A DNA stretch of 25,774 nucleotides from CALMEE01 sp041748315. Its GTDB lineage: Bacteria > Planctomycetota > Planctomycetia > Pirellulales > Pirellulaceae. A program made the position numbers and the translations under genes. The DNA is taken from assembly GCA_041748315.1 (NCBI GenBank), contig JBGTDM010000104.1, forward strand, positions 1 through 25,774, written 5' to 3'. Below, piece after piece: positions 15,448 to 23,470 of the stretch. How positions within the stretch are numbered: the first letter of the stretch is position 1; each line of letters opens with the position of its first letter. The notes under the pieces are model-generated. The model was not told where the DNA came from. It worked only from the letters and a program-made list of their open reading frames with translations, and did no database searches.

Positions 15448-15978
15448 GTGAAGGTTTTGTTGACAGAAGATGAACTCCGTGAAGGGGTTGCGCGTCTCGC
15501 CGAACAGATTAACCAGGAATACAACAAGTCTCCGTTGACCATTATTGGTATTCTAACGGGGAGTGTCATGCTGTTGGCCGACGTCGTTCGCCAATTGGAA
15601 ATGCCGCTACGTGTCGGAGTGATCCAGACGAGCAGTTACCGCGTCGGTGTAACTCGCGGTAAATTGCATATCAATGCATCGATGATGCTCGATATCAGTA
15701 ATCGAGACGTCATACTCATCGATGATATTTTTGACACGGGTCATACGTTGAACGAGGTGATTCAGCAAATCAAAGCACTTGGCCCAAAAAGTGTTAAATC
15801 GGCAGTGCTACTCAGCAAGTCTGGCCGTTGTGAAGTGGCGATCAAACCCGATTTTTCAATGTTTGAAATTCCAGACAAATTCGTTGTTGGTTATGGCTTA
15901 GATTATCGAGATGAATTTCGGAATCTCCCCTTTCTCGCCGTATTAGAATCTAATGATCTCGTCAATGAACAGCAGTAG
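15448..15978 (+). CDS. hpt: Hypoxanthine(-guanine) phosphoribosyltransferase
   Basis: The protein has 176 residues, typical of bacterial Hpt. It salvages hypoxanthine (and often guanine) by transferring phosphoribose from PRPP, giving IMP or GMP in the cytoplasm. The PRPP-binding signature VILIDDIFDTGHTL is at 88-101, the PPi loop GILTGSV at 34-40, and a C-terminal substrate loop KFVVGYGLDYRDEFRNLP follows. The start is GTG at 15448, preceded by AAAGGGA 6 bases upstream; no in-frame ATG fits. The stop is 5 bases before the next start, so hpt and the downstream glycosyltransferase are probably cotranscribed, although no biochemical link between them is obvious. Confidence 0.93.
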   Translation: MKVLLTEDELREGVARLAEQINQEYNKSPLTIIGILTGSVMLLADVVRQLEMPLRVGVIQTSSYRVGVTRGKLHINASMMLDISNRDVILIDDIFDTGHTLNEVIQQIKALGPKSVKSAVLLSKSGRCEVAIKPDFSMFEIPDKFVVGYGLDYRDEFRNLPFLAVLESNDLVNEQQ

Positions 15979-15983
15979 GCGGT

Positions 15984-17177
15984 ATGCGATTCGCATTTGT
16001 AACGCGACGGTTTTGGCCATTGATGAATGAACCGGAATATGCCGCTGCAGATTTGGCTGAAGCATTACAACTGCAAGGACACGAAGTCACGGTTTTCTCG
16101 AGTCGATTATTTCCTGCATGGCCGTCGAGCTTTTCGTTTCGCAATTGTACCGTGTTGCGATTGCCAGAAAAATTTCCCGCGTTTCGAACGAAACAGCCCT
16201 TTGAACGAGCCCTCATCAAACTTTTACGCAATCGCCAACATCAATTCGACGCACTGGTCTTTTTTCAGCCCGGAACACCTCCATGGGAATTGATCGAACA
16301 GGCTGCTTGGTTGGGCCACCGTTGCATCATTCGACTCGATCCGGCTGAGATCGAGTCAATCGAAACGTGTCAGGAAGCGTTCAGTGATATCATGGACTCG
16401 GTCGACAAAAAGTTTGGCCCGGATCACTGTCGACTTGTGACAGGCTCGTATTTACTCGCAAAGGGACTCAATCAACTTGGGATGCCTGGGGGCTGGCTTC
16501 CAAACGGCGTGCGCGAGGTCAGTAATCGTCTCTCGCAACCTTCTCTCATGGACGTGAGCATCCCTGAACAAAAACAGCTAGCAAAGGAGTCGCTTGCGAA
16601 GTCACATCCACTGCTGCGCATAAAACCGAAAGAGAAGCTGGTGGTGTTTGCCGGTCCAATGACCACTGGCCAGCGTCTCGACCGTTGGATTCGATGTTGG
16701 AGCAAACTCGATATTGTTCCAATTCCAAAGCTGTGGATGATCGGTGACGGCAATTATCAACAGCAGCTTTGGGATCTGGCCATCGAACTGGGTGTGGAAA
16801 ACCACGTGATTTTTGGGACTATTTTCGATGATCTGTCCTGCATCTTTCAAGCCGCCGATGCTTTCCTGTTGAGCGATCCGTTGCGAATCGATTCGCCCTT
16901 TTCACTGCTTGCACAATCGCTGCGTGTTCCGATAATCGCGAGTTTCGACGAGCCAATTCAAGATGACGTCCCCCAGGAGTTGCTGGAAGGGATACTTGTC
17001 CATCAGCATGATCCTTCTTCCTTGAGTGACTTTGTAGCTGAGATATTGAACGATCCGTTGGCGTCACAGGAATATTTGAAAATGGGGGGGCATAAATTTG
17101 CAAATTTGCATACGATGTCGGAATGTACGCGGCGGCTGGTGGAACTCGTGAATGAAATGAAATCGGCAGCTCCATGA
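15984..17177 (+). CDS. GT4-type glycosyltransferase, diverged (first of a pair)
   Basis: The protein has 397 residues in two Rossmann-like halves. The N-terminal half starts MRFAFVTRRFWPLMNEPEYA and continues to HEVTVFSSRL, the classic GT-B acceptor side. WLPNGVREVS (171-180) corresponds to the inter-domain 'PNGV' of GT4 enzymes. The C-terminal nucleotide-sugar side includes LVVFAGPMTTGQRLDRWIRC (219-238), LWMIGDGNYQQQL (250-262) and VIFGTIFDDL (275-284). The usual E-x7-E motif in this last region is replaced by RIDSPFSLLAQSLRVPII (301-318), where the acidic residues are Ser/Asp and Gln. Donor and acceptor are unknown; a cell-surface polysaccharide role is a guess. It starts 5 bases after the hpt stop. 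Confidence 0.8.
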   Translation: MRFAFVTRRFWPLMNEPEYAAADLAEALQLQGHEVTVFSSRLFPAWPSSFSFRNCTVLRLPEKFPAFRTKQPFERALIKLLRNRQHQFDALVFFQPGTPPWELIEQAAWLGHRCIIRLDPAEIESIETCQEAFSDIMDSVDKKFGPDHCRLVTGSYLLAKGLNQLGMPGGWLPNGVREVSNRLSQPSLMDVSIPEQKQLAKESLAKSHPLLRIKPKEKLVVFAGPMTTGQRLDRWIRCWSKLDIVPIPKLWMIGDGNYQQQLWDLAIELGVENHVIFGTIFDDLSCIFQAADAFLLSDPLRIDSPFSLLAQSLRVPIIASFDEPIQDDVPQELLEGILVHQHDPSSLSDFVAEILNDPLASQEYLKMGGHKFANLHTMSECTRRLVELVNEMKSAAP

Positions 17178-17229
17178 GCGTCATCCAAAACATGATGCGT
17201 CACTGGATTTACTCGGAGACTGACTGAAT

Positions 17230-17285
17230 TTACCGTCGCGGATAACTACACTATGTACGCTTGGGCGTACAATCGGTAACCGCGA
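17230..17285 (+). other. Possible structured intercistronic leader (pseudoknot-like pairing order)
   Basis: TTACCG (17230-17235) can pair with CGGTAA (17274-17279), and the adjacent TCGCGG (17236-17241) with CCGCGA (17280-17285). The order is A-B...A'-B', so both stems together would make a pseudoknot. Between them sits a perfect hairpin, GTACGC-TTGG-GCGTAC (17255-17270). It lies 26 bases before the second glycosyltransferase's start, within a 133-base spacer. Any regulatory role is inference. Confidence 0.35.
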
Positions 17286-17300
17286 AGCCACAGGCGTGAT

Positions 17301-17304
17301 AGGA
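17301..17304 (+). promoter_or_regulatory. Ribosome binding site deciding the second glycosyltransferase start
   Basis: AGGA lies 6 bases before ATG 17311-17313. An in-frame GTG at 17296 has no comparable site, so the ATG is preferred. Confidence 0.55.
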
Positions 17305-17310
17305 ACATCG

Positions 17311-18432
17311 ATGGAACGACATTTGATTATTTGTGATAATCTTGCCACGTTTGCACCTTCCTCGGCAGCGGTCGATTTAGCGACGGAAATGAATTCGGCC
17401 TGTGATGTGCACTTCGTCTCTGCCATTCCTGATCAATCGAGGAACAAAGCTCAGGATGTCAAGCTCGATTGCAACATGCATCGCTTCCGAATGACAAATC
17501 GATGGGGCTATACGAACAGTTTGGAGTTTCGATCATTAATTTCTAATATTGGACCGAACACCGTACATTTGTTCAGCGAACGACCGTTTGCATGGTTGCC
17601 CCTTATGTCCCTCTCCCGGATCAAACGGGTCAAAATTCATCTACAACATCGGTTGAATGAGTCGTTAAAATTCGCAAACATCGTCCATCGACTTTCGTTC
17701 CTCCCGGGAATTGAATGGACTGCAACGTCCTCGGAAATCGCGCAGGATTTACTGAACAGAGGGGTGTCGCGACAGAATATCGAGGTGCTGACTCCAACAT
17801 TGACCGCGGAGGCCCGAGGATACATGGCAGGCGAATGTGCCGACTCGAAAGCTTCAATTCTTCAGACGTTCGGCGGCTCCCATCCAATTAAGCTTATTTC
17901 CGTGGTCGCCATGCTGAATGCGGAATCTCGATTGCAGGACCTCATCTGGGGATGCGAACTGATCAAGGCGATTCGTGACGACGTCCATTTAGCCGTTATC
18001 GGTGACTGCGTGGCTGGCGATCAAACCTATTTGCGAGAACTCCAATCCTTTATTCGCAAGACGCTATTGCACAAACAAGTGCACTTTTTGGGCTGGTCGG
18101 AGCGGGCGGCACACCTGATTGCTGGAAGCGATGTTTACTGCGAACCCTCCAGTTGGATTCCAAGCTCGAAAGCACTCCTGTTCGCAAGGTGCGTCGGAGT
18201 TCCAACGGCGATTGCCGCCACGCCGCACAATCGCCACCACTTCAAAGATGAACAAGATTGCCTGATGTTCCCGTCCAATTCCAAAAACGAAATCGGCCGG
18301 CGACTTTATCGTCTTTTGAACGAACGGCAACTGGCCACGGCAATTTCAGAACGCGCTCGCCAAAGTTTCGATGAAAAGTCCAATCTTGACGTTGACGATG
18401 CACTCAATAAAAGGCCTATTTCCGCTGCTTAA
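17311..18432 (+). CDS. GT4-like glycosyltransferase, diverged (second of a pair)
   Basis: The protein has 373 residues. N-terminus MERHLIICDNLATFAPSSAA followed by VHFVSAI resembles the N-terminal domain of GT-B enzymes. The C-terminal domain has KLISVVAMLNAESRLQDLIW (194-213), VHLAVIGDCVAGDQTYLREL (225-244), VHFLGWSERAAHLIAGSDVY (257-276) and a region SSWIPSSKALLFARCVGVPT (280-299). In typical GT4 enzymes that last region holds E-x7-E; here neither acidic residue is present. The fold is clear but the donor-binding site is atypical. It lies 133 bases downstream of the first glycosyltransferase. Its TAA stop (18430-18432) is inside the TTAA repeat that borders the MITE-like copy 2. Confidence 0.75.
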   Translation: MERHLIICDNLATFAPSSAAVDLATEMNSACDVHFVSAIPDQSRNKAQDVKLDCNMHRFRMTNRWGYTNSLEFRSLISNIGPNTVHLFSERPFAWLPLMSLSRIKRVKIHLQHRLNESLKFANIVHRLSFLPGIEWTATSSEIAQDLLNRGVSRQNIEVLTPTLTAEARGYMAGECADSKASILQTFGGSHPIKLISVVAMLNAESRLQDLIWGCELIKAIRDDVHLAVIGDCVAGDQTYLRELQSFIRKTLLHKQVHFLGWSERAAHLIAGSDVYCEPSSWIPSSKALLFARCVGVPTAIAATPHNRHHFKDEQDCLMFPSNSKNEIGRRLYRLLNERQLATAISERARQSFDEKSNLDVDDALNKRPISAA

Positions 18433-18579
18433 TCCGACAGCGCAAGGTATGTACGTCAGCCTTTCCAGGCTGACCCAATCCTCCCTCCCTCCAATCCTCC
18501 CGGTTTGGCACAAACCAGGTAAACGGCGTCAGCTTGGAAAGGCTGGCCTACAGCATTGCATCGAGCCGGCGCTGTAGGA
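18433..18579 (+). mobile_element. MITE-like palindromic element, copy 2
   Basis: A 147-bp element, same family as 616-747 and inverted relative to it. The terminal repeats are TCCGACAGCGC (18433-18443, one mismatch to the other end) and GCGCTGTAGGA (18569-18579). It is flanked on each side by TTAA (18429-18432, 18580-18583), a likely target-site duplication. It differs from copy 1 by one missing base near the left end and a 16-base expansion of CCTCC-type units near 18482-18500. The left flank is the stop codon of the glycosyltransferase gene, so the insertion left the protein unchanged. The rsmE stop lies 20 bases to the right. Confidence 0.8.
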
Positions 18580-18599
18580 TTAAACGGCGACTCGATCGA

Positions 18600-19343
18600 T
18601 TATTCGTTCAACGTATCCGGCAATAAACTCCCCTCCAAGTAAGTTGCCATACTGGCGGCAACCGCAATGGCTGCGGTTTCGATGCGCAATACCCGACTCC
18701 CGAGTGAGACAATCTGGCAGTCATGAAACTTGCCGAATTCAACTTCCGATTCACTGAACCCAGCTTCTGGTCCAATCACGAATATAATTTGTAGGTCAGC
18801 TTGCCCACGTGTTACCGAGTTGGACGGAAATCGCAAACAACCAGAAGGGTGTAAAAAGATTCTCGTAAATGATCGATAGTCTTTGACCATTTTTGATAAA
18901 TTGCTGACAGGTTCGATCGACATGAGTTGATTGCGACGACATTGCTTACTCGCCTCGATCACGTATCGACGAAATTTGTCAACATGCTGTTCACCTGGTT
19001 GGACAACGGCGTTTTCTGTTACAAGAGGAATGAAACGATGCACTCCCAGTTCGGTCAGCTTTTCAAGCAGGAACTTTTGGCGATCCCCCTTTGGAAGCGC
19101 CGTTGCAATTACAATCTCGCCAGGAAGTTCACGTGAAATCTCAATCGGATCACCAATTTCAAGCAGCGCAGATTTCGGATTCAATTCGATCAGCGTGGCG
19201 ACATACTCCAGCCCGGTTCCATCAAATAACGTGATCCGGTCTCCGACCTTCAACCTTAAAGCGCGCAATGCATGATTCGCCTCGGCGTCGCTGAGCGTAA
19301 CGCGATGACTTGAAATACGATCTGCAAAAAAGCGATGCAACAT
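18600..19343 (-). CDS. rsmE: 16S rRNA (uracil-1498-N3)-methyltransferase
   Basis: The protein has 247 residues, normal for RsmE. It uses SAM to methylate U1498 of 16S rRNA in the assembled 30S subunit. N-terminal PUA-like domain: MLHRFFADRISSHRVTLSDA and EANHALRALRLKVGDRITLFDG (continuous with it; residues 1-42). The SPOUT trefoil-knot domain carries KGDRQKFLLEKLTELGV (85-101), IGPEAGFSESE (190-200) and LGSRVLRIETAA (214-225), the SAM-binding knot. The start is ATG 19341-19343; no strong ribosome binding site is seen. Its stop abuts the MITE-like element region and the convergent glycosyltransferase. Confidence 0.95.
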   Translation of the reverse strand: MLHRFFADRISSHRVTLSDAEANHALRALRLKVGDRITLFDGTGLEYVATLIELNPKSALLEIGDPIEISRELPGEIVIATALPKGDRQKFLLEKLTELGVHRFIPLVTENAVVQPGEQHVDKFRRYVIEASKQCRRNQLMSIEPVSNLSKMVKDYRSFTRIFLHPSGCLRFPSNSVTRGQADLQIIFVIGPEAGFSESEVEFGKFHDCQIVSLGSRVLRIETAAIAVAASMATYLEGSLLPDTLNE

Positions 19344-19934
19344 TCGTTTCGGAAACTACGTCCACTAAAACCGATATCAAGCGATAACGATCGGCACAAT
19401 CGGCGTGTCGCCTCAGATTCGGCGGTCGATGATTCAAGCCGCCGCAGACTCGTCGTTAATTGAAATCAACCACACACGCCGATCGAATTGAGAACTCCTC
19501 CGTACCCAGAGTACGCTACGTGTGGTTGCAAACAAGGGGGGCTCGAGGAACATTTGCGGATATGTTCAACGATTTCCTGAATGCCATTTCTAAATGTGAT
19601 ACTCATCGTCCCCATCGACGACCTGAATGCCGACCTGCTACACTTCCAAAGTGCCAACGATGCCCGAGCATGCGTTAAGGCACCTGGATCCATGACAACC
19701 GAGACTTCATCGAGCGTTAACTCATCCCAAGTAAAGTCGATGGATGTCTCCTGTCGAACGCATTGGTCAAAAAGCCAAAATCGGATAGACTGTTGACTGT
19801 TCCGATACCGGTAATCTTAAACCGATTTCATGGACCGGGACGATCCTGTCGAGCTGTCAGGGAAGGCAACCCGGCGGCTGTTGGTAATGATTTGACGGTC
19901 CACGTTTTTAACTTTTGTTTTGCGATAAAACACG
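19344..19934. other. Divergent spacer without a recognisable gene
   Basis: About 590 bases between rsmE and the DUF6677 gene. Short frames on both strands (for example 19466-19693 minus) have no family resemblance or ribosome binding site. A weak CGGCGG/CCGCCG stem lies at 19420-19444. Promoters for both flanking genes are expected here but none is clear. Confidence 0.45.
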
Positions 19935-20699
19935 ATGACTAACGTTTACTATCGGCGACCCGAGGGAGATGAAATCGAGATCGATTTGCGCGATCCCAGA
20001 TTGGCCGCATTTTTGGCATGGTTGTGGCCCGGCGCTGGGCATTTCTACCAGCGGCGATTCCTCAAGGGATTTCTGTTCATGATTTGCATCTTGTCGATCT
20101 TTATATACGGCATGTTGCTTGGACAGGGGAGAGTTGTCTATGCGTCGTTTCGGCCCAATGATTTTCGCTGGCAATTTATTTGCCAAGCGGGTTTCGGGAC
20201 ACCAGGAATTTTCGCGTTCGTGCAAAAGCTAAAAACGGACGGAGGCGGTGATCCGTTTCTGGTCATGTGCGAACGATATCCACCAGGCCATGAAATTGAT
20301 GGCAGATTGGTTGAATTCGACATCATTCCAAGTGACGACAAGTTTGATGGCCGTTCACTAAAGGATGGCTTCATGGCTCCACCATTTATTGTCCCACACC
20401 CAAACGACAACGATGTCTTGGGCATGTGGCATGCCTCAATGAAACAGCTTTATGACATCGGAACGATATTCACGTTATTCGCAGGGCTGTTGAATATCCT
20501 GGCCGTATACGACGCGTTCGCCGGACCCCTGTTACCAGCGGAACGACGAACGCGTGAAGGTAGTGACCATCCTGAAGGTGACGTCGAACCGGAATCCAAG
20601 TCACCCGTGGAGTCGGCCCAGAAAGACAATTCACGTGCTTTCGAACGGGCGAATCAAAGAGCTGAAACCGCGACGAAGCCGCAGAAGAAACGGAAATAG
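19935..20699 (+). CDS. DUF6677 family membrane protein
   Basis: The protein has 254 residues. The N-terminal LRDPRLAAFLAWLWPGAGHF followed by YQRRFLKGFLFMICILSIFI is a TM2-like pair of helices with a P-G-x-G-x-x-Y turn, characteristic of the planctomycete DUF6677 family. A long extramembrane loop follows (about 63-170), then a third hydrophobic segment (about 174-196, GTIFTLFAGLLNILAVYDAF). A highly charged, low-complexity tail from about residue 200 is rich in Glu, Arg and Lys. Function is unknown. It forms a two-gene unit with the next small membrane gene, whose start is 2 bases after this stop. Confidence 0.8.
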   Translation: MTNVYYRRPEGDEIEIDLRDPRLAAFLAWLWPGAGHFYQRRFLKGFLFMICILSIFIYGMLLGQGRVVYASFRPNDFRWQFICQAGFGTPGIFAFVQKLKTDGGGDPFLVMCERYPPGHEIDGRLVEFDIIPSDDKFDGRSLKDGFMAPPFIVPHPNDNDVLGMWHASMKQLYDIGTIFTLFAGLLNILAVYDAFAGPLLPAERRTREGSDHPEGDVEPESKSPVESAQKDNSRAFERANQRAETATKPQKKRK

Positions 20700-20701
20700 C
20701 T

Positions 20702-20908
20702 ATGTCAACTCTACTGCTCGCCGACCTGAGCCAGGCTCATCTTTGGTATAGCTTGCCGCTCATTATCGCCATTAGTCTGGTTTATGGAGCGACGCGGCAC
20801 GAATTCCTCAAGGACATTGTTCAACATTCTATCCGCTCGTTCGTATGGCTGATTTTCTTCATGTTGATCATTCTCGCGCTGGTTTGGTGGTTTAGCCGCG
20901 GACTCTGA
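20702..20908 (+). CDS. Small two-helix membrane protein
   Basis: The protein has 68 residues. A first hydrophobic stretch (about 14-29, LWYSLPLIIAISLVYG) and a second, stronger one (about 46-65, RSFVWLIFFMLIILALVWWF) flank a short charged loop with ATRHEFLKDIVQHS. It starts 2 bases after the DUF6677 stop, so it is very likely cotranslated and may act with it. I recognise it only as the kind of short conserved protein that accompanies DUF6677; no function is known to me. Confidence 0.72.
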   Translation: MSTLLLADLSQAHLWYSLPLIIAISLVYGATRHEFLKDIVQHSIRSFVWLIFFMLIILALVWWFSRGL

Positions 20909-21165
20909 AGTCATTCGATCAATTTCCGTTGATTGAGTTGCCGCGAACTTGCCCGTTTCGCTATCAGATGCGAAACATTGGCCACCCTCAGGCGTGTCGG
21001 TTACGATCGACATGCACATATGGCCAAACTGCGCAGTAAGACCCGGGTTCTAAAAAATTCCAGTGTTAAAATCCGGCTGGAATTCGTGTTTCCGTCGATC
21101 TAATGATACCCTTGTGCCCGTCGACAATTCGTTGAGGTTACGAACGTAAAGGAGTCGGCCAAGTC

Positions 21166-21187
21166 AATGTTGCCCAATTGCAACATT
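21166..21187. repeat. Perfect 8-bp hairpin
   Basis: AATGTTGC (21166-21173) pairs with GCAACATT (21180-21187) around CCAATT. It lies 258 bases after the small membrane gene and 379 bases before the next start. No T-tract is present, so it is an unlikely terminator; it may be an operator-type palindrome. Confidence 0.4.
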
Positions 21188-21553
21188 TGGCGCCCTATGT
21201 TGCGTAAATGATTTTCGTGTCGTTTCAAAGGGCTAGAAGCCAACGCCCGTCTCGGTTCAGGTTGAATCCTTGCGAATTTTGACTGATTTCAGCGAACTCA
21301 CGTTGCTTGAAAGCTAGGGTTTTTCATCAAGGTTAAGACAAGTTCATTTGACAACAACGACTCGCCGCGTCCGTCAATCGGCCTTTCGATATGACGACGA
21401 ACGCAAATAGTTCCTCATTGAACTTGAACTCGGAGCCAATGGCGATTTTTGGGAGTTTCAACTGAGCAAAATTCACAGGCGCAGTCGCTTGATGAGTTTG
21501 TAACCCGATAACTTTTGACTGCAGAATTGTTTTTGTTTTTGCATGGAAATATT

Positions 21554-21557
21554 GGAG
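21554..21557 (+). promoter_or_regulatory. Ribosome binding site for the GTG start at 21566
   Basis: GGAG lies 8 bases before GTG 21566-21568. The frame is also open back to a TTG at 21515, but that start has no such site. This motif sits inside an 8-codon frame (ATG 21543 to TGA 21567-21569) that overlaps the GTG. Confidence 0.5.
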
Positions 21558-21565
21558 ATAGCACC

Positions 21566-21904
21566 GTGAATTGTCACGAACTGGCCCATCGCATTCAGAC
21601 GTTACAACCCGACTCGACCCCGCTGGAAATCGCGAGGGTCTGTCTGATGATGTACAACATGGTCGATGACGAAAGCCAACTTGATAACGAACATTTCCTG
21701 TCCAATCTTTTGGTCGACATCAACATGCGACTTCAGGGGGCGACGGATCAACATCATGCCGTAACGGAAGAGCTTCAAGATTTGGCGAAAAGCGATCCCA
21801 AGAAATTTTCACCCGATCAGATCTGGATTCTGGTAAGAGCGATCAAAGTCCAAAGCCAAGTGTTGAAGCTGTATCACAATCAGGCAATTTACGAACTGAG
21901 TTAG
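21566..21904 (+). CDS. Small helical protein of unknown function
   Basis: The protein has 112 residues from GTG. It begins with NCHELAHRIQTLQPDSTPLE after the start residue and continues with MMYNMVDDESQLDNEHFLSN and ELQDLAKSDPKKFSPDQIWI. The composition is soluble, acidic and mostly helical, with no membrane segment, signal or known motif. I do not recognise a family. It looks like a genuine gene because of the ribosome binding site and balanced composition. The 129-bp palindromic element follows 67 bases after its stop. Confidence 0.6.
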   Translation: MNCHELAHRIQTLQPDSTPLEIARVCLMMYNMVDDESQLDNEHFLSNLLVDINMRLQGATDQHHAVTEELQDLAKSDPKKFSPDQIWILVRAIKVQSQVLKLYHNQAIYELS

Positions 21905-21971
21905 CCCGGATCACACCGTGCAACCGAAACGGCTCATCCGAGCACGCCGGTTGCTCACGGATCTTCAGGCT

Positions 21972-22100
21972 CTAGTGCTTTGTCAATTTAAAGAGTTCGG
22001 ATTGCTGAATATCAGCCGGAACGCGCTAGCGTCCGGTTTTTACGGCCGGAATTGCGTGCTAACGCTCACCGGCTAATCTCTAACCTGGACAAAGCACTAG
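21972..22100. mobile_element. 129-bp palindromic element abutting the mgtE stop codon
   Basis: Perfect 13-bp terminal inverted repeats, CTAGTGCTTTGTC (21972-21984) and GACAAAGCACTAG (22088-22100). The outer CTAG on each side could equally be a 4-bp target duplication. Two internal hairpins carry GC-rich stems around GCTA: CCGGA...TCCGG (22016-22036) and GCCGG...CCGGC (22045-22073), the second with a perfect GCGT-GCTA-ACGC core. There is no coding capacity. The sequence is unrelated to the copies at 616 and 18433, but the architecture and the YTAR boundary are similar. The TAG stop of mgtE (22097-22099) is part of the right CTAG. Confidence 0.7.
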
Positions 22101-23470
22101 CCAACGGTTGCTCGACCGGTCAACATCACGAAAGCGACGATCAGGTAAATTGACAGGCCGACGAAGTCCATCAAGCTCGCGACCAAGGGGTTGCTCATTA
22201 ATGCTGGGTCCCAATCCAATCGCTTAAAAATTAATGGAAGTGTGGCACCGGTCATAGTTCCGGCCAACACGACGAAGACCAGTGTGATTGGTAAAACTAA
22301 TGCCGAATACAAGTCCGGTACAGAACCAACCGTACTCGCCAGGACGAATCCCAGCAAACCCAACAACGTCCCAAGGATCAATCCCATCTTGAATTCGCGC
22401 CAAATGACCTGGGCCCAATCGCGCAATGTCATGTGTCCGCGGGCGAGCGCCGTAATGACCAATGTCGCAGATTGATTACCTGAATTGCCTCCGCTACTGA
22501 TAAGGATCGGAATGAACGCAATCATCCACGACCAGTTCTTGAGTTGACCCTCAAATCGATCGAGTAGAAACGTCGTGAAAATTGCGCCGGCAAACAACAC
22601 GGACAACCACATTCCGCGTTTCCAACTCAGCGTAATCACGCTGGTACGCAAATAGCTTTCTTCGAGCGGCTGGATACCGGCGGCGCGATGGGCGTCCTCG
22701 ACAGCCTCTTCGTGAAACACATCGATCACGTCGTCGTGCGTGATAATTCCCAACATGTGGCGGTCTTCATCGACCACCGGAATCGCCAGCAGGTCCAATA
22801 GCGCAACTTTGTTCGCGACTTCTTCCTGATCATCGTCGACCTTGACGGCCACCACATCTCGCTCCATCAGGTCAGCAATCTTCGATTCCGGATGTCGAAT
22901 TCCGGTGACCAATCGCCGCGCCGAGACGACACCGCGCAACCGATTGGAATCGTCAACGACATACAGATAATATATCGTTTCAAACATTTCCGCCTGGCGC
23001 GAAAGTTCGTCTAACGCCTGACGGACCGTCCAATGCTCCTGCAATAGAGCGACTTCGGTCGTCATCATTGCCCCAGCCGTGCCATCGGCGTATTGGCTCA
23101 ATCGCAATGTATCCCGGCGATCAGCAGCTGGAAAATGACTCAGAATCGCCTGCTGGAGTTCGACGTCCAATTCCGCCAACAAATCGACTCGGTCATCGGC
23201 AGGTAGTTCATTCAAAAGCTCGGCGACCTGAGTTCGATCCTGAGTGCGCAGAATATCCAACTGATGATCGAGATCAAAATAAGCAAAAATCTCGGCGCGT
23301 TGGTCCAGTTCCGCATATTGCAACACTTGCCAGGCTTCATCCGCCCTCAACCCCTCCATGAACTCGACCGTTCGCGACGGATGAAGGGCGATCAAAAACT
23401 CGCGTAACTCCACAATATTATTTTCCGCTAAAGCTTCGCGAATTTCAGGTAGGTAGAGCGTGTTGATCAT
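22097..23470 (-). CDS. mgtE: Magnesium transporter MgtE
   Basis: The protein has 457 residues, standard for MgtE, a homodimeric inner-membrane Mg2+ channel gated by cytoplasmic Mg2+. The N-domain (about 1-130) is superhelical, starting MINTLYLPEIREALAENNIV. Two CBS domains follow (about 135-255), including MERDVVAVKVDDDQEEVANK and GIITHDDVIDVFHEE, with the acidic residues used for Mg2+ sensing. Then comes a plug-like helix and five transmembrane helices. Conserved pore motifs are PILISSGGNSGNQS (321-334) and LDWDPALMSNPLVASLMDFV (418-437); D435 aligns with the pore Asp of characterised MgtE proteins. The start is ATG 23468-23470. The TAG stop coincides with the edge of the element at 21972-22100. 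It lies 125 bases downstream of ispG in the same direction, so cotranscription is possible. Confidence 0.95.
   Translation of the reverse strand: MINTLYLPEIREALAENNIVELREFLIALHPSRTVEFMEGLRADEAWQVLQYAELDQRAEIFAYFDLDHQLDILRTQDRTQVAELLNELPADDRVDLLAELDVELQQAILSHFPAADRRDTLRLSQYADGTAGAMMTTEVALLQEHWTVRQALDELSRQAEMFETIYYLYVVDDSNRLRGVVSARRLVTGIRHPESKIADLMERDVVAVKVDDDQEEVANKVALLDLLAIPVVDEDRHMLGIITHDDVIDVFHEEAVEDAHRAAGIQPLEESYLRTSVITLSWKRGMWLSVLFAGAIFTTFLLDRFEGQLKNWSWMIAFIPILISSGGNSGNQSATLVITALARGHMTLRDWAQVIWREFKMGLILGTLLGLLGFVLASTVGSVPDLYSALVLPITLVFVVLAGTMTGATLPLIFKRLDWDPALMSNPLVASLMDFVGLSIYLIVAFVMLTGRATVG

Larger units (their letters stand above)
20909..21565. other. Long spacer upstream of a small unknown gene
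   Basis: About 650 bases without a supported gene. The only strong structure is an 8-bp hairpin at 21166-21187. A minus-strand frame covering 20711-21019 overlaps the small membrane gene and has no recognisable content. Confidence 0.45.

Noticed and set aside
19466..19693. 75-residue minus-strand frame in the rsmE/DUF6677 spacer
   Set aside because: No start signal or recognisable domain; competing frames on the other strand are equally long.
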